This document shows, in pieces, positions 35,067 through 44,613 of a stretch of DNA of 64,000 bases. The notes beneath the pieces were generated by a model that saw nothing but the letters and a program-made list of their open reading frames with translations, did not search any database and was not told the origin of the DNA. Made by a program: the position numbers and the translations under genes. Every line of letters starts with the position of its first letter. The first letter of the stretch is position 1. This DNA comes from JAFNAG01 sp050011535. Lineage in GTDB: Bacteria > Acidobacteriota > UBA6911. The stretch is taken from assembly GCA_050011535.1 (NCBI GenBank), contig JBEKIX010000008.1, positions 16,443 through 80,442 of the forward strand, in the 5' to 3' direction.

Positions 35067-36175
35067 TGCTCTATTACCTGCTTTACTCTCTTCATCAGAT
35101 CATACCGCCCTTCCGGGTGTTCCAGTATGTGACGTTCCGGACGGCCGCCGCCAGCTTGACGGCGCTCCTCATGGGACTGATTCTCGGCCCCGTTCTGATC
35201 TCACGGCTGAGAAAGTTTCAAGTCGGCCAACAGATCCGGACGGACGGCCCATCCTCGCATCAGAGTAAAGCAGGGACCCCCACGATGGGTGGGATCCTGA
35301 TTCTTGTCGGGACTTTGCTGCCGACCATCCTGTGGGCGAACCTCACAAATCTGTACATCTGGGTGGCGGTGATCGCAACACTTCTCTTCGGCCTGGTGGG
35401 TTTCGCCGACGATTACCTCAAGATTGTCCGCAAGCGATCGCTCGGATTGACCGGACGCAAGAAGCTCCTTTATCAGGCCCTGATCGGGCTTGGAGTCTGC
35501 GTGGTGCTCTACTATCTGTCGTTACACGCCCTCTTCGACACGCGACTGAGCGTGCCGTTTTTCAAAAACTTCACGCCTGAGATGAACTGCTGGCGGCTCC
35601 TGGTGATCCCTTTTCCCCTGGCCTTGTTCGTGCTGCTCATCCTCGTTGGCGCCTCCAACGCAGTCAACCTGACCGATGGGCTGGATGGGCTCGCGGCGGG
35701 GTGCGTACTGATCGCCGCGTCGGCTCTCACGGTTTTGTGCTACGTCAGCAGCAACGCAAAATTCGCGGAATACCTGGACCTGATCAAGAACCCGTACGCC
35801 GCGGAGCTGACTATTTTCTGCGGCGCCATGGTAGGAGCGGTGCTCGCGTTCCTGTGGTATAACGCACATCCGGCACAGGTATTCATGGGTGATGTGGGAT
35901 CTCTATCTCTCGGTGGCGCAATCGGCACGGTGGCGGTTTTGATCAAGCAGGAACTGCTGCTTCCGATGATCGGCGGAGTCTTCGTCATAGAAGCCATTTC
36001 GGTGATTCTGCAGGTTGTCTCCTTCCGTTTTACCGGAAAACGCATTTTCAAAATGGCGCCGCTGCATCATCATTTTGAGCTTTCCGGATGGGATGAGAAC
36101 CAGGTTGTGATCCGATTCTGGATCGTCGCAATAGTGTTCGCGCTCTTCAGCCTCAGCACGCTCAAGCTGCGCTAA
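35066..36175 (+). CDS. mraY: phospho-MurNAc-pentapeptide transferase (lipid I synthase)
   Basis: MraY transfers phospho-MurNAc-pentapeptide to undecaprenyl phosphate in the inner membrane. The 369-residue protein has about ten membrane helices. It also has KAGTPTMGGILI (residues 68-79), the catalytic aspartates in GFADDYLK (DD near residue 115), NAVNLTDGLDGLAAG and the HHHFE motif (PLHHHFELSGW). All expected catalytic residues are present. Confidence 0.97.
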   Translation: MLYYLLYSLHQIIPPFRVFQYVTFRTAAASLTALLMGLILGPVLISRLRKFQVGQQIRTDGPSSHQSKAGTPTMGGILILVGTLLPTILWANLTNLYIWVAVIATLLFGLVGFADDYLKIVRKRSLGLTGRKKLLYQALIGLGVCVVLYYLSLHALFDTRLSVPFFKNFTPEMNCWRLLVIPFPLALFVLLILVGASNAVNLTDGLDGLAAGCVLIAASALTVLCYVSSNAKFAEYLDLIKNPYAAELTIFCGAMVGAVLAFLWYNAHPAQVFMGDVGSLSLGGAIGTVAVLIKQELLLPMIGGVFVIEAISVILQVVSFRFTGKRIFKMAPLHHHFELSGWDENQVVIRFWIVAIVFALFSLSTLKLR

Positions 36176-36187
36176 GGAATAACTGGA

Positions 36188-37576
36188 ATGAACGGCGAGA
36201 TCGACAAGGCGTATCGAGGACAGACGGTGTTGATCGCCGGCGCGGCGCGGAGCGGCCTGGCCTCTGCCGAATTCCTGCTCACCCGGGGCGCGCGCGTGGT
36301 CTTGACCGATCTGAAGACCCAGAATGAGCTCGCGAGCTCTCTTGCGGCGTTGCAGGATCTGGCGCGTTCCTCGGGCGAACTCATCCTCGAACTGGGAGGC
36401 CACAAGCCGGAGAGTTTCCGCCGCTGCGATCTCGTGATCCTCAGCCCCGGAGTCCCGCGGTCGCTTCCTCTGTTCGAAATAAGCCGCCAGGCCGGCATTC
36501 CCATCATCGCTGAGGTCGAGCTTGCCTTCCGGCATCTCCAGGGGGAGATCCTGGGCATCACCGGATCGAACGGCAAAACGACCACTACCACACTGGTCGC
36601 GGAGCTGCTGCGCGGCGCCGGGCTCAGGGGATACGCCGCGGGAAACATCGGCAAGCCGCTCATCAGTTTTGCGGCAACATCGACCCCGGACGATGTCTAC
36701 GCCGTCGAACTTTCCAGCTTCCAATTGGAGACCATCGACCGCTTGCGCCCACGCGTCGGCGCGATTCTCAACCTGACGCCGGATCACATGGACCGTTATC
36801 GCGACTATGAAGACTACGTAGGCGCGAAGCGGCGCATATTCATGAATCAGACCGCCGCCGACTTCGCGGTCTTGAACGCAGAGGATCCGCGCACGGCCGA
36901 GATCGCCGGCCAGGTCGCTTCGGCTGTCGTTCTTTTCAGCCGCCTGGGAGAGGTCCCGCACGGTGCCTTTTTCAAGGATGGTCGCGTGTTCTATCGCGAC
37001 CATCGAGGCTTGATTGACCTGTTCCCCGCCGACATAATTCAGCTCAAAGGCAGCCACAATCTCGAAAACGTGCTGGCCGCATCCGCCATTTCTCTGCTGG
37101 CTGGAGCGGAACCCGACCGTCTGGAAGGCGTAGTCCGCGGTTTTGCCGGCGTAGAGCATCGTCTCGAATGGGTTGCCGAAATCGATGGGGTGCAATACTT
37201 CAACGACTCCAAGGCAACCAATGTCGATGCGACCATCAAGTCCCTGGAAGCCTTTCCCGGCCACATCCTGCTGATTGCCGGCGGTCGCGACAAGGGTGGA
37301 GATTTTTTCCCGTTACGCGCGCTCGCGGCGCTGCGCGTGAAGCATCTGATCGTAATCGGGGAAGCTTCGGGCAAGATTCGCGATGCTCTGTCCGATGTCG
37401 TCGAAACCAGCAGGGCCGCGAGCCTCCAGGAAGCGGTGCTCTCAGCCAGCCGGAAAGCCGCCCCGGGGGACACCGTGCTGCTCGCTCCTGCATGTGCGAG
37501 TTTTGACATGTTTCAGAATTACGAACATCGCGGACGAGTCTTCAAGGACGCCGTGCGCGGCCTCGCCGCGAAGTAG
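36188..37576 (+). CDS. murD: UDP-MurNAc-L-alanine:D-glutamate ligase
   Basis: MurD adds D-glutamate. The 462-residue protein has an N-terminal Rossmann domain (VLIAGAARSGLASAEFLL), the ATP loop GITGSNGKTTTTTLV near residues 120-134, ELSSFQLE, NLTPDHMDRY and the C-terminal FNDSKATNVDAT. Length is normal. It lies 12 bp after mraY and 12 bp before ftsW. Confidence 0.96.
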   Translation: MNGEIDKAYRGQTVLIAGAARSGLASAEFLLTRGARVVLTDLKTQNELASSLAALQDLARSSGELILELGGHKPESFRRCDLVILSPGVPRSLPLFEISRQAGIPIIAEVELAFRHLQGEILGITGSNGKTTTTTLVAELLRGAGLRGYAAGNIGKPLISFAATSTPDDVYAVELSSFQLETIDRLRPRVGAILNLTPDHMDRYRDYEDYVGAKRRIFMNQTAADFAVLNAEDPRTAEIAGQVASAVVLFSRLGEVPHGAFFKDGRVFYRDHRGLIDLFPADIIQLKGSHNLENVLAASAISLLAGAEPDRLEGVVRGFAGVEHRLEWVAEIDGVQYFNDSKATNVDATIKSLEAFPGHILLIAGGRDKGGDFFPLRALAALRVKHLIVIGEASGKIRDALSDVVETSRAASLQEAVLSASRKAAPGDTVLLAPACASFDMFQNYEHRGRVFKDAVRGLAAK

Positions 37577-37588
37577 ACGGGAATAGCC

Positions 37589-38689
37589 ATGGCCTACAAA
37601 GCAACCAGCGATCGCTCTCTGTTCATCACCGCCAATGCACTCACGATATTTGGCTTGGTAATGCTCTACAGCGCCTCCTCAGTCCTGGCTTCCTATCAAC
37701 ACGACGGCATGTCCGCTTATTATTTCCTGCGCCAGCTGGTCTACGCCGGTGTCGGCTATGTGCTGATGGTCGCTCTGATGTATACGGACTATCACGTCTG
37801 GCAGAGGAAACGCCTGCTCGCCGCGCTGGTGATCGGGAGTGTCGCAAGTTTGATCCTTGTCCGAGCCGCGCCCGCGGTCAACGGCGCTCACCGCTGGTTG
37901 CGACGCGGCTCGGTTTCGTTCCAACCCTCCGAAGTTGCAAAGCTCGTGCTCTTGATCTTTCTTGCTGCCTATCTGCAATGCCAAGAAACTGAGATCAACC
38001 GGTTCCGGCAGAAACTCCTTCCCTGCCTCCTGCTAGTAGCCTTGTTTGCAGGCCTGATTGGGATCGAACCGGACTTGGGGCAGTCTGTTTGCCTACTGCT
38101 CATCGTTTTCGTGCTGCTGTTTATTGCCGGATTGAGCTGGAAATATGTTGTTGCCGCGATTATCACTGGCGTACCCTCCGTCTGCCTCGCGGTGCTTCTC
38201 TTCCCATACGAATTTCATAGAATCGGCACCTACCTGAACAGCAAGCAGGATCCTTTAGGTAAAGGCTGGCAGATCTCCCAATCGTTGACGGCGGTCGGCA
38301 GCGGCGGCATCCTTGGGTTGGGTCTGGGCGCGAGCAAACAGAAACTCTTCTTTCTTCCGGAAGCTCACAGCGATTTCATATTCGCCGTCATCGGCGAAGA
38401 ACTGGGGCTGATCGGCACGATTCTGGTGTGTCTGGCATTCCTCTTCTATTTTTATCGAGGCATCAAGATCGCGCTCAAGGCGCCTGACCAGTTTGGTTTC
38501 TATCTCGGGCTGGGAATTACGCTCATGGTGGTCATGCAGGCGTTCATCAATGTTTCGATGGTGCTTGCGCTCATGCCCACCAAAGGCATCGCCCTCCCCT
38601 TCATGAGCCAGGGCGGTTCCTCCCTGCTCTTGAACCTGATGGCAACCGGGATTTTGTTAAACATCTCGAACTATGTCGAGCAATCTTGA
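37589..38689 (+). CDS. ftsW: septal peptidoglycan polymerase FtsW
   Basis: This SEDS-family glycosyltransferase of 366 residues polymerises lipid II at the septum with FtsI. About ten membrane helices are visible. SEDS motifs include RRGSVSFQPSEVAKL (residues 106-120), EPDLGQSVCL (with the catalytic Asp in the long loop region) and AHSDFIFAVIGEELGLIG. The stop overlaps a possible TTG start of murG. Confidence 0.95.
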   Translation: MAYKATSDRSLFITANALTIFGLVMLYSASSVLASYQHDGMSAYYFLRQLVYAGVGYVLMVALMYTDYHVWQRKRLLAALVIGSVASLILVRAAPAVNGAHRWLRRGSVSFQPSEVAKLVLLIFLAAYLQCQETEINRFRQKLLPCLLLVALFAGLIGIEPDLGQSVCLLLIVFVLLFIAGLSWKYVVAAIITGVPSVCLAVLLFPYEFHRIGTYLNSKQDPLGKGWQISQSLTAVGSGGILGLGLGASKQKLFFLPEAHSDFIFAVIGEELGLIGTILVCLAFLFYFYRGIKIALKAPDQFGFYLGLGITLMVVMQAFINVSMVLALMPTKGIALPFMSQGGSSLLLNLMATGILLNISNYVEQS

Positions 38690-38694
38690 ATTTG

Positions 38695-39801
38695 ATGAAG
38701 AATTCAAAATCGAGCAGGGTCATGATCGCCGGGGGAGGAACAGGCGGGCATCTGTACATCGGCATCGCGCTGGCGCGCGAGTTACAGCGGCGGGATGCTG
38801 CCCGCGACTTTCTGTTCGTCGGCACGCGCCGCGGCCTCGAGGCACGTATTGTTCCTCAAGAGGGCTTTCGGGTCGAGTTCATCGTCTCGGCGGGACTGAA
38901 AAAAATGGGATTGTTGACGACTGCGCGGAATTCGCTGCTGATTCCCCGAAGCCTCTTGCAGGCTAGGCGTATAATTCGCACCTTCGCCCCATGCGTGGTG
39001 GTGGGTGTGGGTGGCTACTCGTCGGGTCCTGTGGTGCTGGCAGCATGGTGGTTGGGCAAGCCCACGCTCGTCATGGAGCCCAATGCGTATCCGGGTTTGG
39101 CAAATCGCCTGTTGGCGCCCGTAGTGAACCGCGTGGCCCTGGCCCTTCCGGATGCGGGCCGGTATTTCGGGAAAAAGGGAATCGTCACGGGAATCCCGGT
39201 GCGCGAAGAATTCCAGCACATACGCGAACGCGTTCGCCGAGCGGGCGATTTCAGCCTGCTGATTTACGGCGGCAGTCAGGGCAGCAGGGCTCTAAACGCA
39301 ATCGTTTGCGCGGCACTGCCGGAGCTTAGAGAACTGGGTACAGGCGTGCGCCTGGTGCATCAGACCGGTGAGAAGGAGCTCGAAGAAGTGAGGCACGCCT
39401 ATCGGGTCGCCGGCGTGGAAGGCGAAGTACAGGCATTTTTCCCGACCATTTATCGGCAGTTCGAAAATGCCGACCTGATTCTTGCGCGCGCGGGCGCGAG
39501 CACGGTGGCCGAGGTAACGGCTGCGGCCAAAGCAGCTGTCCTGGTGCCTTTCCCGGGCGCTGCCGACGATCATCAAACCCGCAACGCGCGCGCGCTCGAG
39601 CAGCATGGCGCGGCCAAGATGATCCCCGAGAGCGAATGGAGACCGGGCCGCTTGGGACGCGAACTCCGTCATTTCATGGAGCATCCCGAGGAGATCTCAC
39701 GCATGGAGGCCGCGGCACGGCGGCTGGCGAAACCCGAGGCGACGGCTCGGATTGCGGACCTGATCGAACAGCTCGCCGCAGGGGCGCATTCAAGACAATA
39801 A
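38695..39801 (+). CDS. murG: undecaprenyldiphospho-MurNAc-pentapeptide GlcNAc transferase
   Basis: MurG makes lipid II from lipid I at the inner face of the membrane. The 368-residue protein (ATG 38695; TTG 38686 is an alternative overlapping the ftsW stop) has GGGTGGH in loop 1, VGVGGYSSGP, EPNAYPGLANR, the loop YGGSQGSRALN and RAGASTVAEV near the UDP-GlcNAc site. Loop 1 continues as HLYIGIALA, without the proline usual after this motif (HxxPA/G-x-A). All other signature parts look intact. Confidence 0.95.
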   Translation: MKNSKSSRVMIAGGGTGGHLYIGIALARELQRRDAARDFLFVGTRRGLEARIVPQEGFRVEFIVSAGLKKMGLLTTARNSLLIPRSLLQARRIIRTFAPCVVVGVGGYSSGPVVLAAWWLGKPTLVMEPNAYPGLANRLLAPVVNRVALALPDAGRYFGKKGIVTGIPVREEFQHIRERVRRAGDFSLLIYGGSQGSRALNAIVCAALPELRELGTGVRLVHQTGEKELEEVRHAYRVAGVEGEVQAFFPTIYRQFENADLILARAGASTVAEVTAAAKAAVLVPFPGAADDHQTRNARALEQHGAAKMIPESEWRPGRLGRELRHFMEHPEEISRMEAAARRLAKPEATARIADLIEQLAAGAHSRQ

Positions 39802-39828
39802 AGAACCTGCGGCACAGGAACCGACATC

Positions 39829-41199
39829 ATGTTCAAGAAGATTCAACATATTCATTTCGTGGGTATCGGCGGCATCGGGATGAGCGGGATTGCGGAGCTG
39901 CTGCTCAACCTCGGCTACAAGGTCTCCGGCTCGGACCTCAAGCCGGGCGCCACCACGCAGCGGCTCTCTGCGTTGGGCGGCAGAATCTTCGCTGGCCACG
40001 CCGCTGAAAACGTGCGCGACGCCAATGTGGTCGTCGTATCCTCGGCCGTGCGGCCCGACAACGTGGAGGTCATCGAGGCCAAGAAACTTCAGATACCGGT
40101 AATTCCTCGTGCGGAGATGCTCGCGGAGCTCATGCGGCTGAAATACAGCGTGGCCATCGCGGGATCTCATGGCAAGACCACCACCACGTCGATGGTAGCC
40201 ACCGTCCTCGTACGCGGAGGCTACGATCCGACGGTGGTCATCGGGGGCAGGCTGAATGCCTTCGGCAGCAATGCCAAACTGGGCAAGGGGGAGTTTCTCG
40301 TCGCCGAAGCCGACGAAAGTGACGGCTCCTTTCTCAAGCTTAGCCCCACGCTCGCCGTGGTCACGAACATCGACCGGGAGCACCTCGATCACTATGCCGG
40401 TCTTGCCGAAATCCAAAACGCATTCACGGTGTTCGTCAACAAGGTTCCGTTTTATGGAGCCGCTGTGCTGTGCCTGGACGATCCGGGTGTCCAGGCTATC
40501 CTCCCGCGTGTGGAAAGGCGCATCGTTTCGTACGGCACGAGCAACCAGGCCGATCTGGCAGCATCCCGCATCGAATATCAGAATTTCGGCTGCTCATATC
40601 AGATCCGCTGGCATGGCGAGTTGCTCGGCGCCCTTTCCCTGCAGGTGCCCGGCCAGCCCGGCGTGTTGAACTCGCTCGCCGCGGTCGCAATCGGATTGGA
40701 GCTGGACATACCGGCTGAGAAAATCCTCGCTGCCCTGAGCTCCTTCCAAAACGCGGACCGGCGTTTCCAGATCAAGGGCGAGAGCCGCGGCGTGCTGGTC
40801 ATCGACGATTACGGCCACCACCCGACCGAAATCATGGCGACGTTGAGCGCGGCGCGCGGTTCCACTGACCGGCGCATCGTCGCCGTGTTCCAACCTCACC
40901 GCTACAGCCGCACCAGGGCGCTCGAGGAGGAGTTCGCGCGCGCCTTCTACCACGCGGACGTGGTGGTCGTGCTGCCGATCTACGCGGCGGGCGAAGATCC
41001 AATTGAAGGCGTACGCGCCGAGAAGCTCGTGGCCCTGATCAAGAAGCACGGGCACCGCGACGTTACCTTCGCGCCCGATTTCCCCGCGGCCATGCAGACG
41101 CTGCGCGAACGATTGAAGGCGGGAGACCTGCTGATCACGCTGGGTGCGGGGGACGTATGGAAAATCGGCGAAGAGATTTTGGGAAACGGCGTCGCTTAG
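39829..41199 (+). CDS. murC: UDP-MurNAc:L-alanine ligase
   Basis: MurC adds the first stem residue. The 456-residue protein starts with the Rossmann motif HFVGIGGIGMSGIAELLL, then the ATP loop IAGSHGKTTTTSMV near residues 109-122, EADESDGSFLKL, NIDREHLDHY and the C-terminal DDYGHHPTEI. MurB, which makes its substrate, is not encoded nearby, although murB often follows murC. Confidence 0.96.
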   Translation: MFKKIQHIHFVGIGGIGMSGIAELLLNLGYKVSGSDLKPGATTQRLSALGGRIFAGHAAENVRDANVVVVSSAVRPDNVEVIEAKKLQIPVIPRAEMLAELMRLKYSVAIAGSHGKTTTTSMVATVLVRGGYDPTVVIGGRLNAFGSNAKLGKGEFLVAEADESDGSFLKLSPTLAVVTNIDREHLDHYAGLAEIQNAFTVFVNKVPFYGAAVLCLDDPGVQAILPRVERRIVSYGTSNQADLAASRIEYQNFGCSYQIRWHGELLGALSLQVPGQPGVLNSLAAVAIGLELDIPAEKILAALSSFQNADRRFQIKGESRGVLVIDDYGHHPTEIMATLSAARGSTDRRIVAVFQPHRYSRTRALEEEFARAFYHADVVVVLPIYAAGEDPIEGVRAEKLVALIKKHGHRDVTFAPDFPAAMQTLRERLKAGDLLITLGAGDVWKIGEEILGNGVA

Positions 41200-41217
41200 C
41201 CTACGGAGAACCCAGGC

Positions 41218-42156
41218 ATGGAAATCAATACCGGCAGAACCCATAGCGAGCCCGATGACGAGCAGTCGGTCGTCATCCCGCCAGACAAGGGGCGTCCGGC
41301 GCGAAAAAAAACGGCTCAGAAACCCCAGCGCGGCCGTCATCTGGCCACGCGCCTGCTGTCCGCGCTCAGACTATTGGCATACGGGGCCGCCGTGGCACTC
41401 GCAGGGTTGGCTTCATTCTACGTGTACCGATATGCGAATGCATCCGACATCCTTGCGGTCCGGAATATTGACATCGCGGGCTGTAAACATCTGCGCCCCT
41501 CGGATCTCGAGAAGATCGTCCGGCAGAATTTCCCGTCCAACACCCTGCGCATCGACCTCGGCATGCTGCGCTCTCGTCTCGAACAGGAAGCATGGGTCCG
41601 CCGGGTCGAAGTCCGCAGGGTGCTTCCCTCGAGCCTGAAGATTTACATCGAGGAGCGGATTCCTTCCGTGATTGGTGAAATCGGCGGCCAGCTGCAGCTT
41701 CTGGACAGCGAAGGCGTTTTGCTCCAGGCTTATGATCCGGACGCTGAGAAACTCGACGCTCCGGTCTTCAGCGGCCTGCGCGGCGACGACCCCGACGCCT
41801 ATAGGGTGCTCCAGGAGGAGAATTCGGCGCGCGTTCGTCTCGGGGTTCAAGTCCTGGCCGAATTCGCTCAGGGGGCGACCGATCTCACGCGTGCCATTTC
41901 CGAGATCGACCTGTCCGACTTGGGCAACGTCAAGATTTTGCTCGTGAATGACACCGCCGAGATTTACCTGGGTGACCGCGATTTTCTCACGAGGTTCCAG
42001 GCTTTTATCGCGCAATACGACGATGTGAAGTCGCAGTATGGTGATATGGCGTCGGTGAATCTGCGCTTTTTCCCTGATATCGTTTACAACCCAAAGAATC
42101 CGCCGAGCGCGAAGCCGGAAATCAGGCCAGCGAATCGGCAAACGATCAGGAACTGA
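41218..42156 (+). CDS. ftsQ: cell division protein FtsQ
   Basis: This bitopic division protein of 312 residues has an Arg/Lys-rich cytoplasmic start, a membrane helix near residues 47-70 (LLAYGAAVALAGLASFYVYRY) and a POTRA domain (DILAVRNIDIAGCKHLRPSDLEKIV, then LEQEAWVRRVEVRRVLPSSLKIYIEERIP). A beta domain follows. FtsQ links early and late divisome parts with FtsL/FtsB. No ddl gene lies before it. Confidence 0.9.
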   Translation: MEINTGRTHSEPDDEQSVVIPPDKGRPARKKTAQKPQRGRHLATRLLSALRLLAYGAAVALAGLASFYVYRYANASDILAVRNIDIAGCKHLRPSDLEKIVRQNFPSNTLRIDLGMLRSRLEQEAWVRRVEVRRVLPSSLKIYIEERIPSVIGEIGGQLQLLDSEGVLLQAYDPDAEKLDAPVFSGLRGDDPDAYRVLQEENSARVRLGVQVLAEFAQGATDLTRAISEIDLSDLGNVKILLVNDTAEIYLGDRDFLTRFQAFIAQYDDVKSQYGDMASVNLRFFPDIVYNPKNPPSAKPEIRPANRQTIRN

Positions 42157-42181
42157 CTCGCCGGACGGAGCAGGTGGAGCT

Positions 42182-43411
42182 GTGGGCAAGAAGGAACGAA
42201 TTGTTTGTGGTTTGGATGTCGGGACCGAAAAGATCTGCTGTCTGGTCGCGCGCGCTCGGCCGGACGACAGCATCGAAGTACTGGGCAGCGGATACGCGCC
42301 GGCGGCCGGGCTGAGAAAAGGCGTCATCGTGGATCTGGAAGAAGCGGCCGCCGCAATCCGCCGGGCGGCACTGGAGGCCGAGCTGAAATCGTCGCTTTCC
42401 GTGGATTGGGTCACCGTCGGGGTCTCGGGAGACCATATCCAGGGTGTGAATTGCCATGGCGCCATCTCGATCGACGGAAAACATCACGAGGTGACCAACG
42501 ACGACGTGGGCCAGGTCATTCAGGCTGCTCAGACGGCTCCGATCCCGCCCAGCCGCGAAGTGCTCCATGTTCTGACGCAAGAGTTCTTCCTGGACAACCG
42601 CGGTGACATCCGCAATCCCGTGGGACTGACGGGAATGCGGCTGGACGTGGATGTACACGTGGTCACATGCGACGGCGCCCTGATGCAAAACCTGATCAAT
42701 GCGGTCAACAAGGCACAGATGCGCGTCAAAAAGGTCGTCCTGCCGCAGCTCGCCAGCGCCCAGGCCGTCCTGATACAGGAAGAAAAGGAAATGGGGACGG
42801 CCGTGATCGACATCGGCGGGGGAACGACCGACATTGCGCTCATCACCCGCGATGCGTTGCGCGCCTGTTCGGTGTTGCCGGTCGGCGGCACGCATTTCAG
42901 CCGTGACCTGGCCGTGGGGCTCAGGACCTCGATCGAGGAGGCGGATCGCATTAAGAGGGAATTCGGCAGCATCCGGTTCGATGGCTTCGCCGACGACGAA
43001 GTCATCGAAGTGGTCGGTGTCGCGATGCGCCGTCCGCGCGACGTCACGCGCCGGGCCATCTGCCAGATACTCCATGACCGCGCCGTGGAAGTGTTCGAAC
43101 TCATCAAGGATCAGATCGCGCGCGCCGGCTGCCGCGATCAGCTGGTCTCCGGCGCTGTCCTCACTGGCGGAGGCAGCATGCTGGACGGGATGCTGCCCCT
43201 GGCGGAACAGATTCTGGAAATGCCGGTGCGCCAGGGCGTGCCCCAGAACATCGCCGGTTTGGCGGAGGAGTTGGTCCATCCGGTTTACGCCACCGCGGTC
43301 GGACTTACTATGTTCGCGACCCTGGACGGCCGCGACCCCAGGACTCCGGGCGGCAAAGCCAACACCACTCCTCGGTTTGTCAGCAAGATTCTGTCGTGGG
43401 TAGGCAGTTAG
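42182..43411 (+). CDS. ftsA: cell division protein FtsA
   Basis: This actin-like protein tethers FtsZ to the membrane. The 409-residue protein has CGLDVGTEKICCLVA (phosphate 1), the SHS2/1C region (SVDWVTVGVSGDHIQGVN), GTAVIDIGGGTTDIAL (phosphate 2) and VLTGGGSMLDGM (adenosine motif). The C-terminal stretch PRFVSKILSWVGS looks like the amphipathic membrane-targeting helix. Start is the GTG at 42182. Confidence 0.95.
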   Translation: MGKKERIVCGLDVGTEKICCLVARARPDDSIEVLGSGYAPAAGLRKGVIVDLEEAAAAIRRAALEAELKSSLSVDWVTVGVSGDHIQGVNCHGAISIDGKHHEVTNDDVGQVIQAAQTAPIPPSREVLHVLTQEFFLDNRGDIRNPVGLTGMRLDVDVHVVTCDGALMQNLINAVNKAQMRVKKVVLPQLASAQAVLIQEEKEMGTAVIDIGGGTTDIALITRDALRACSVLPVGGTHFSRDLAVGLRTSIEEADRIKREFGSIRFDGFADDEVIEVVGVAMRRPRDVTRRAICQILHDRAVEVFELIKDQIARAGCRDQLVSGAVLTGGGSMLDGMLPLAEQILEMPVRQGVPQNIAGLAEELVHPVYATAVGLTMFATLDGRDPRTPGGKANTTPRFVSKILSWVGS

Positions 43412-43434
43412 AAATTCAAAGTGAAGGAGAAACA

Positions 43435-44613
43435 ATGCAAGGGGAGAAACTGCGGTTCGACGAAGCACTACCGAAGTTGAGTTTTGACACTGATCGGCAT
43501 CCTCCGGCTCGGATCAAGGTGATCGGCATCGGCGGCGCCGGCGGCAATGCGGTGAACCGGATGATCCAGGCAAGGATTGAAGGGGTCGACTTCATCGCAG
43601 CCAACACCGATCTCCAGGCCCTGCGCAGCTCCATGGCACCCATCAAGCTGCAAATCGGCGCCAAGCTCACCAACGGTCTCGGGTGCGGAGCCATCCCGGA
43701 GCGCGGCCGTCAGGCCGCCCTCGAAGACACCGAACGGATCATCGAGATCCTGGACGGCGCCGACATGGTTTTCATCACTTGCGGCATGGGCGGCGGAACC
43801 GGCACCGGCGCGGCCCCCGTGGTCGCCAGCCTGGCAACAGAATTGAGCGCGCTCACGGTGGGTGTGGTCACGAAACCCTTCCATTTCGAGGGCAAGAAGC
43901 GCATGACCCACGCGGATCAGGGGATCAGCGAACTGAAGGAGGTAGTCGACACCCTGATCACCATCCCGAACGAACGCCTCCTCTACGCCATGGGCGCCGA
44001 TGCGCTCCTGGAGGACTCCTTCCGCTATGCCGACGATGTCCTCAGCCAGGCGGTGCAGGGCATTTCCGATATCATCACCCTGCCCGGAATCGTGAACGTC
44101 GACTTCGCCGATGTGCGCACGATTATGTCCGGCAAAGGCATGGCATTGATGGGAACCGGCGTTGCCGAGGGTGAAAACCGCGCCGTGGAAGCCGCCCAAC
44201 GCGCCATCGCCAGCCCTCTCCTCGAAGAGACCTCGATTCGCGGCGCCAAAGGCGTGCTCATCAATATCACCGCGACGCGAAACTCACTCAGGCTGCAGGA
44301 AGTCGATGCGGCTGCCAAAATCATAGAGGAGGCGGCGAACCCGGAAGACACGATCTTCGGCGCGGTCTACGACGAATCAATGGGAGACCGGATCAAGATC
44401 ACCGTGATCGCCACCGGCTTCAACATGAGATCTGCCGGCGACGTGCTTCGTTCCTCCAACGTGATCCCCTTGAGCGCCTCCGCGGAACAGGTCGCGCGTG
44501 GAGCAGGCCTCGAACATCATGCGGCCTCCGATAAATCGATCGATTATCGCCTGGCCTCGCTCAAAAACGATCTGGATGAGCCTGCTTTTCTCCGGCGGCG
44601 CGCGGAGAAATGA
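43435..44613 (+). CDS. ftsZ: cell division GTPase FtsZ
   Basis: FtsZ is the tubulin-like ring protein. The 392-residue protein has KVIGIGGAGGNAVNRM, the tubulin signature GGGTGTGAAPV, the T7 region with NVDFADVRTIM and the C-terminal peptide DLDEPAFLRRRAEK, the type that binds FtsA. The frame is open from 43396 inside ftsA, but AAGGAG lies 7 bases before ATG 43435, which I take as the start. Its stop overlaps the ATG of the patatin gene. Confidence 0.97.
   Translation: MQGEKLRFDEALPKLSFDTDRHPPARIKVIGIGGAGGNAVNRMIQARIEGVDFIAANTDLQALRSSMAPIKLQIGAKLTNGLGCGAIPERGRQAALEDTERIIEILDGADMVFITCGMGGGTGTGAAPVVASLATELSALTVGVVTKPFHFEGKKRMTHADQGISELKEVVDTLITIPNERLLYAMGADALLEDSFRYADDVLSQAVQGISDIITLPGIVNVDFADVRTIMSGKGMALMGTGVAEGENRAVEAAQRAIASPLLEETSIRGAKGVLINITATRNSLRLQEVDAAAKIIEEAANPEDTIFGAVYDESMGDRIKITVIATGFNMRSAGDVLRSSNVIPLSASAEQVARGAGLEHHAASDKSIDYRLASLKNDLDEPAFLRRRAEK

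Noticed and set aside
35903..37264. 453-residue minus-strand frame opposite mraY and murD
   Set aside because: Both opposite genes carry full family signatures; this frame has none.
42146..43468. 440-residue minus-strand frame opposite ftsA
   Set aside because: Shadow of ftsA with no recognisable motif.
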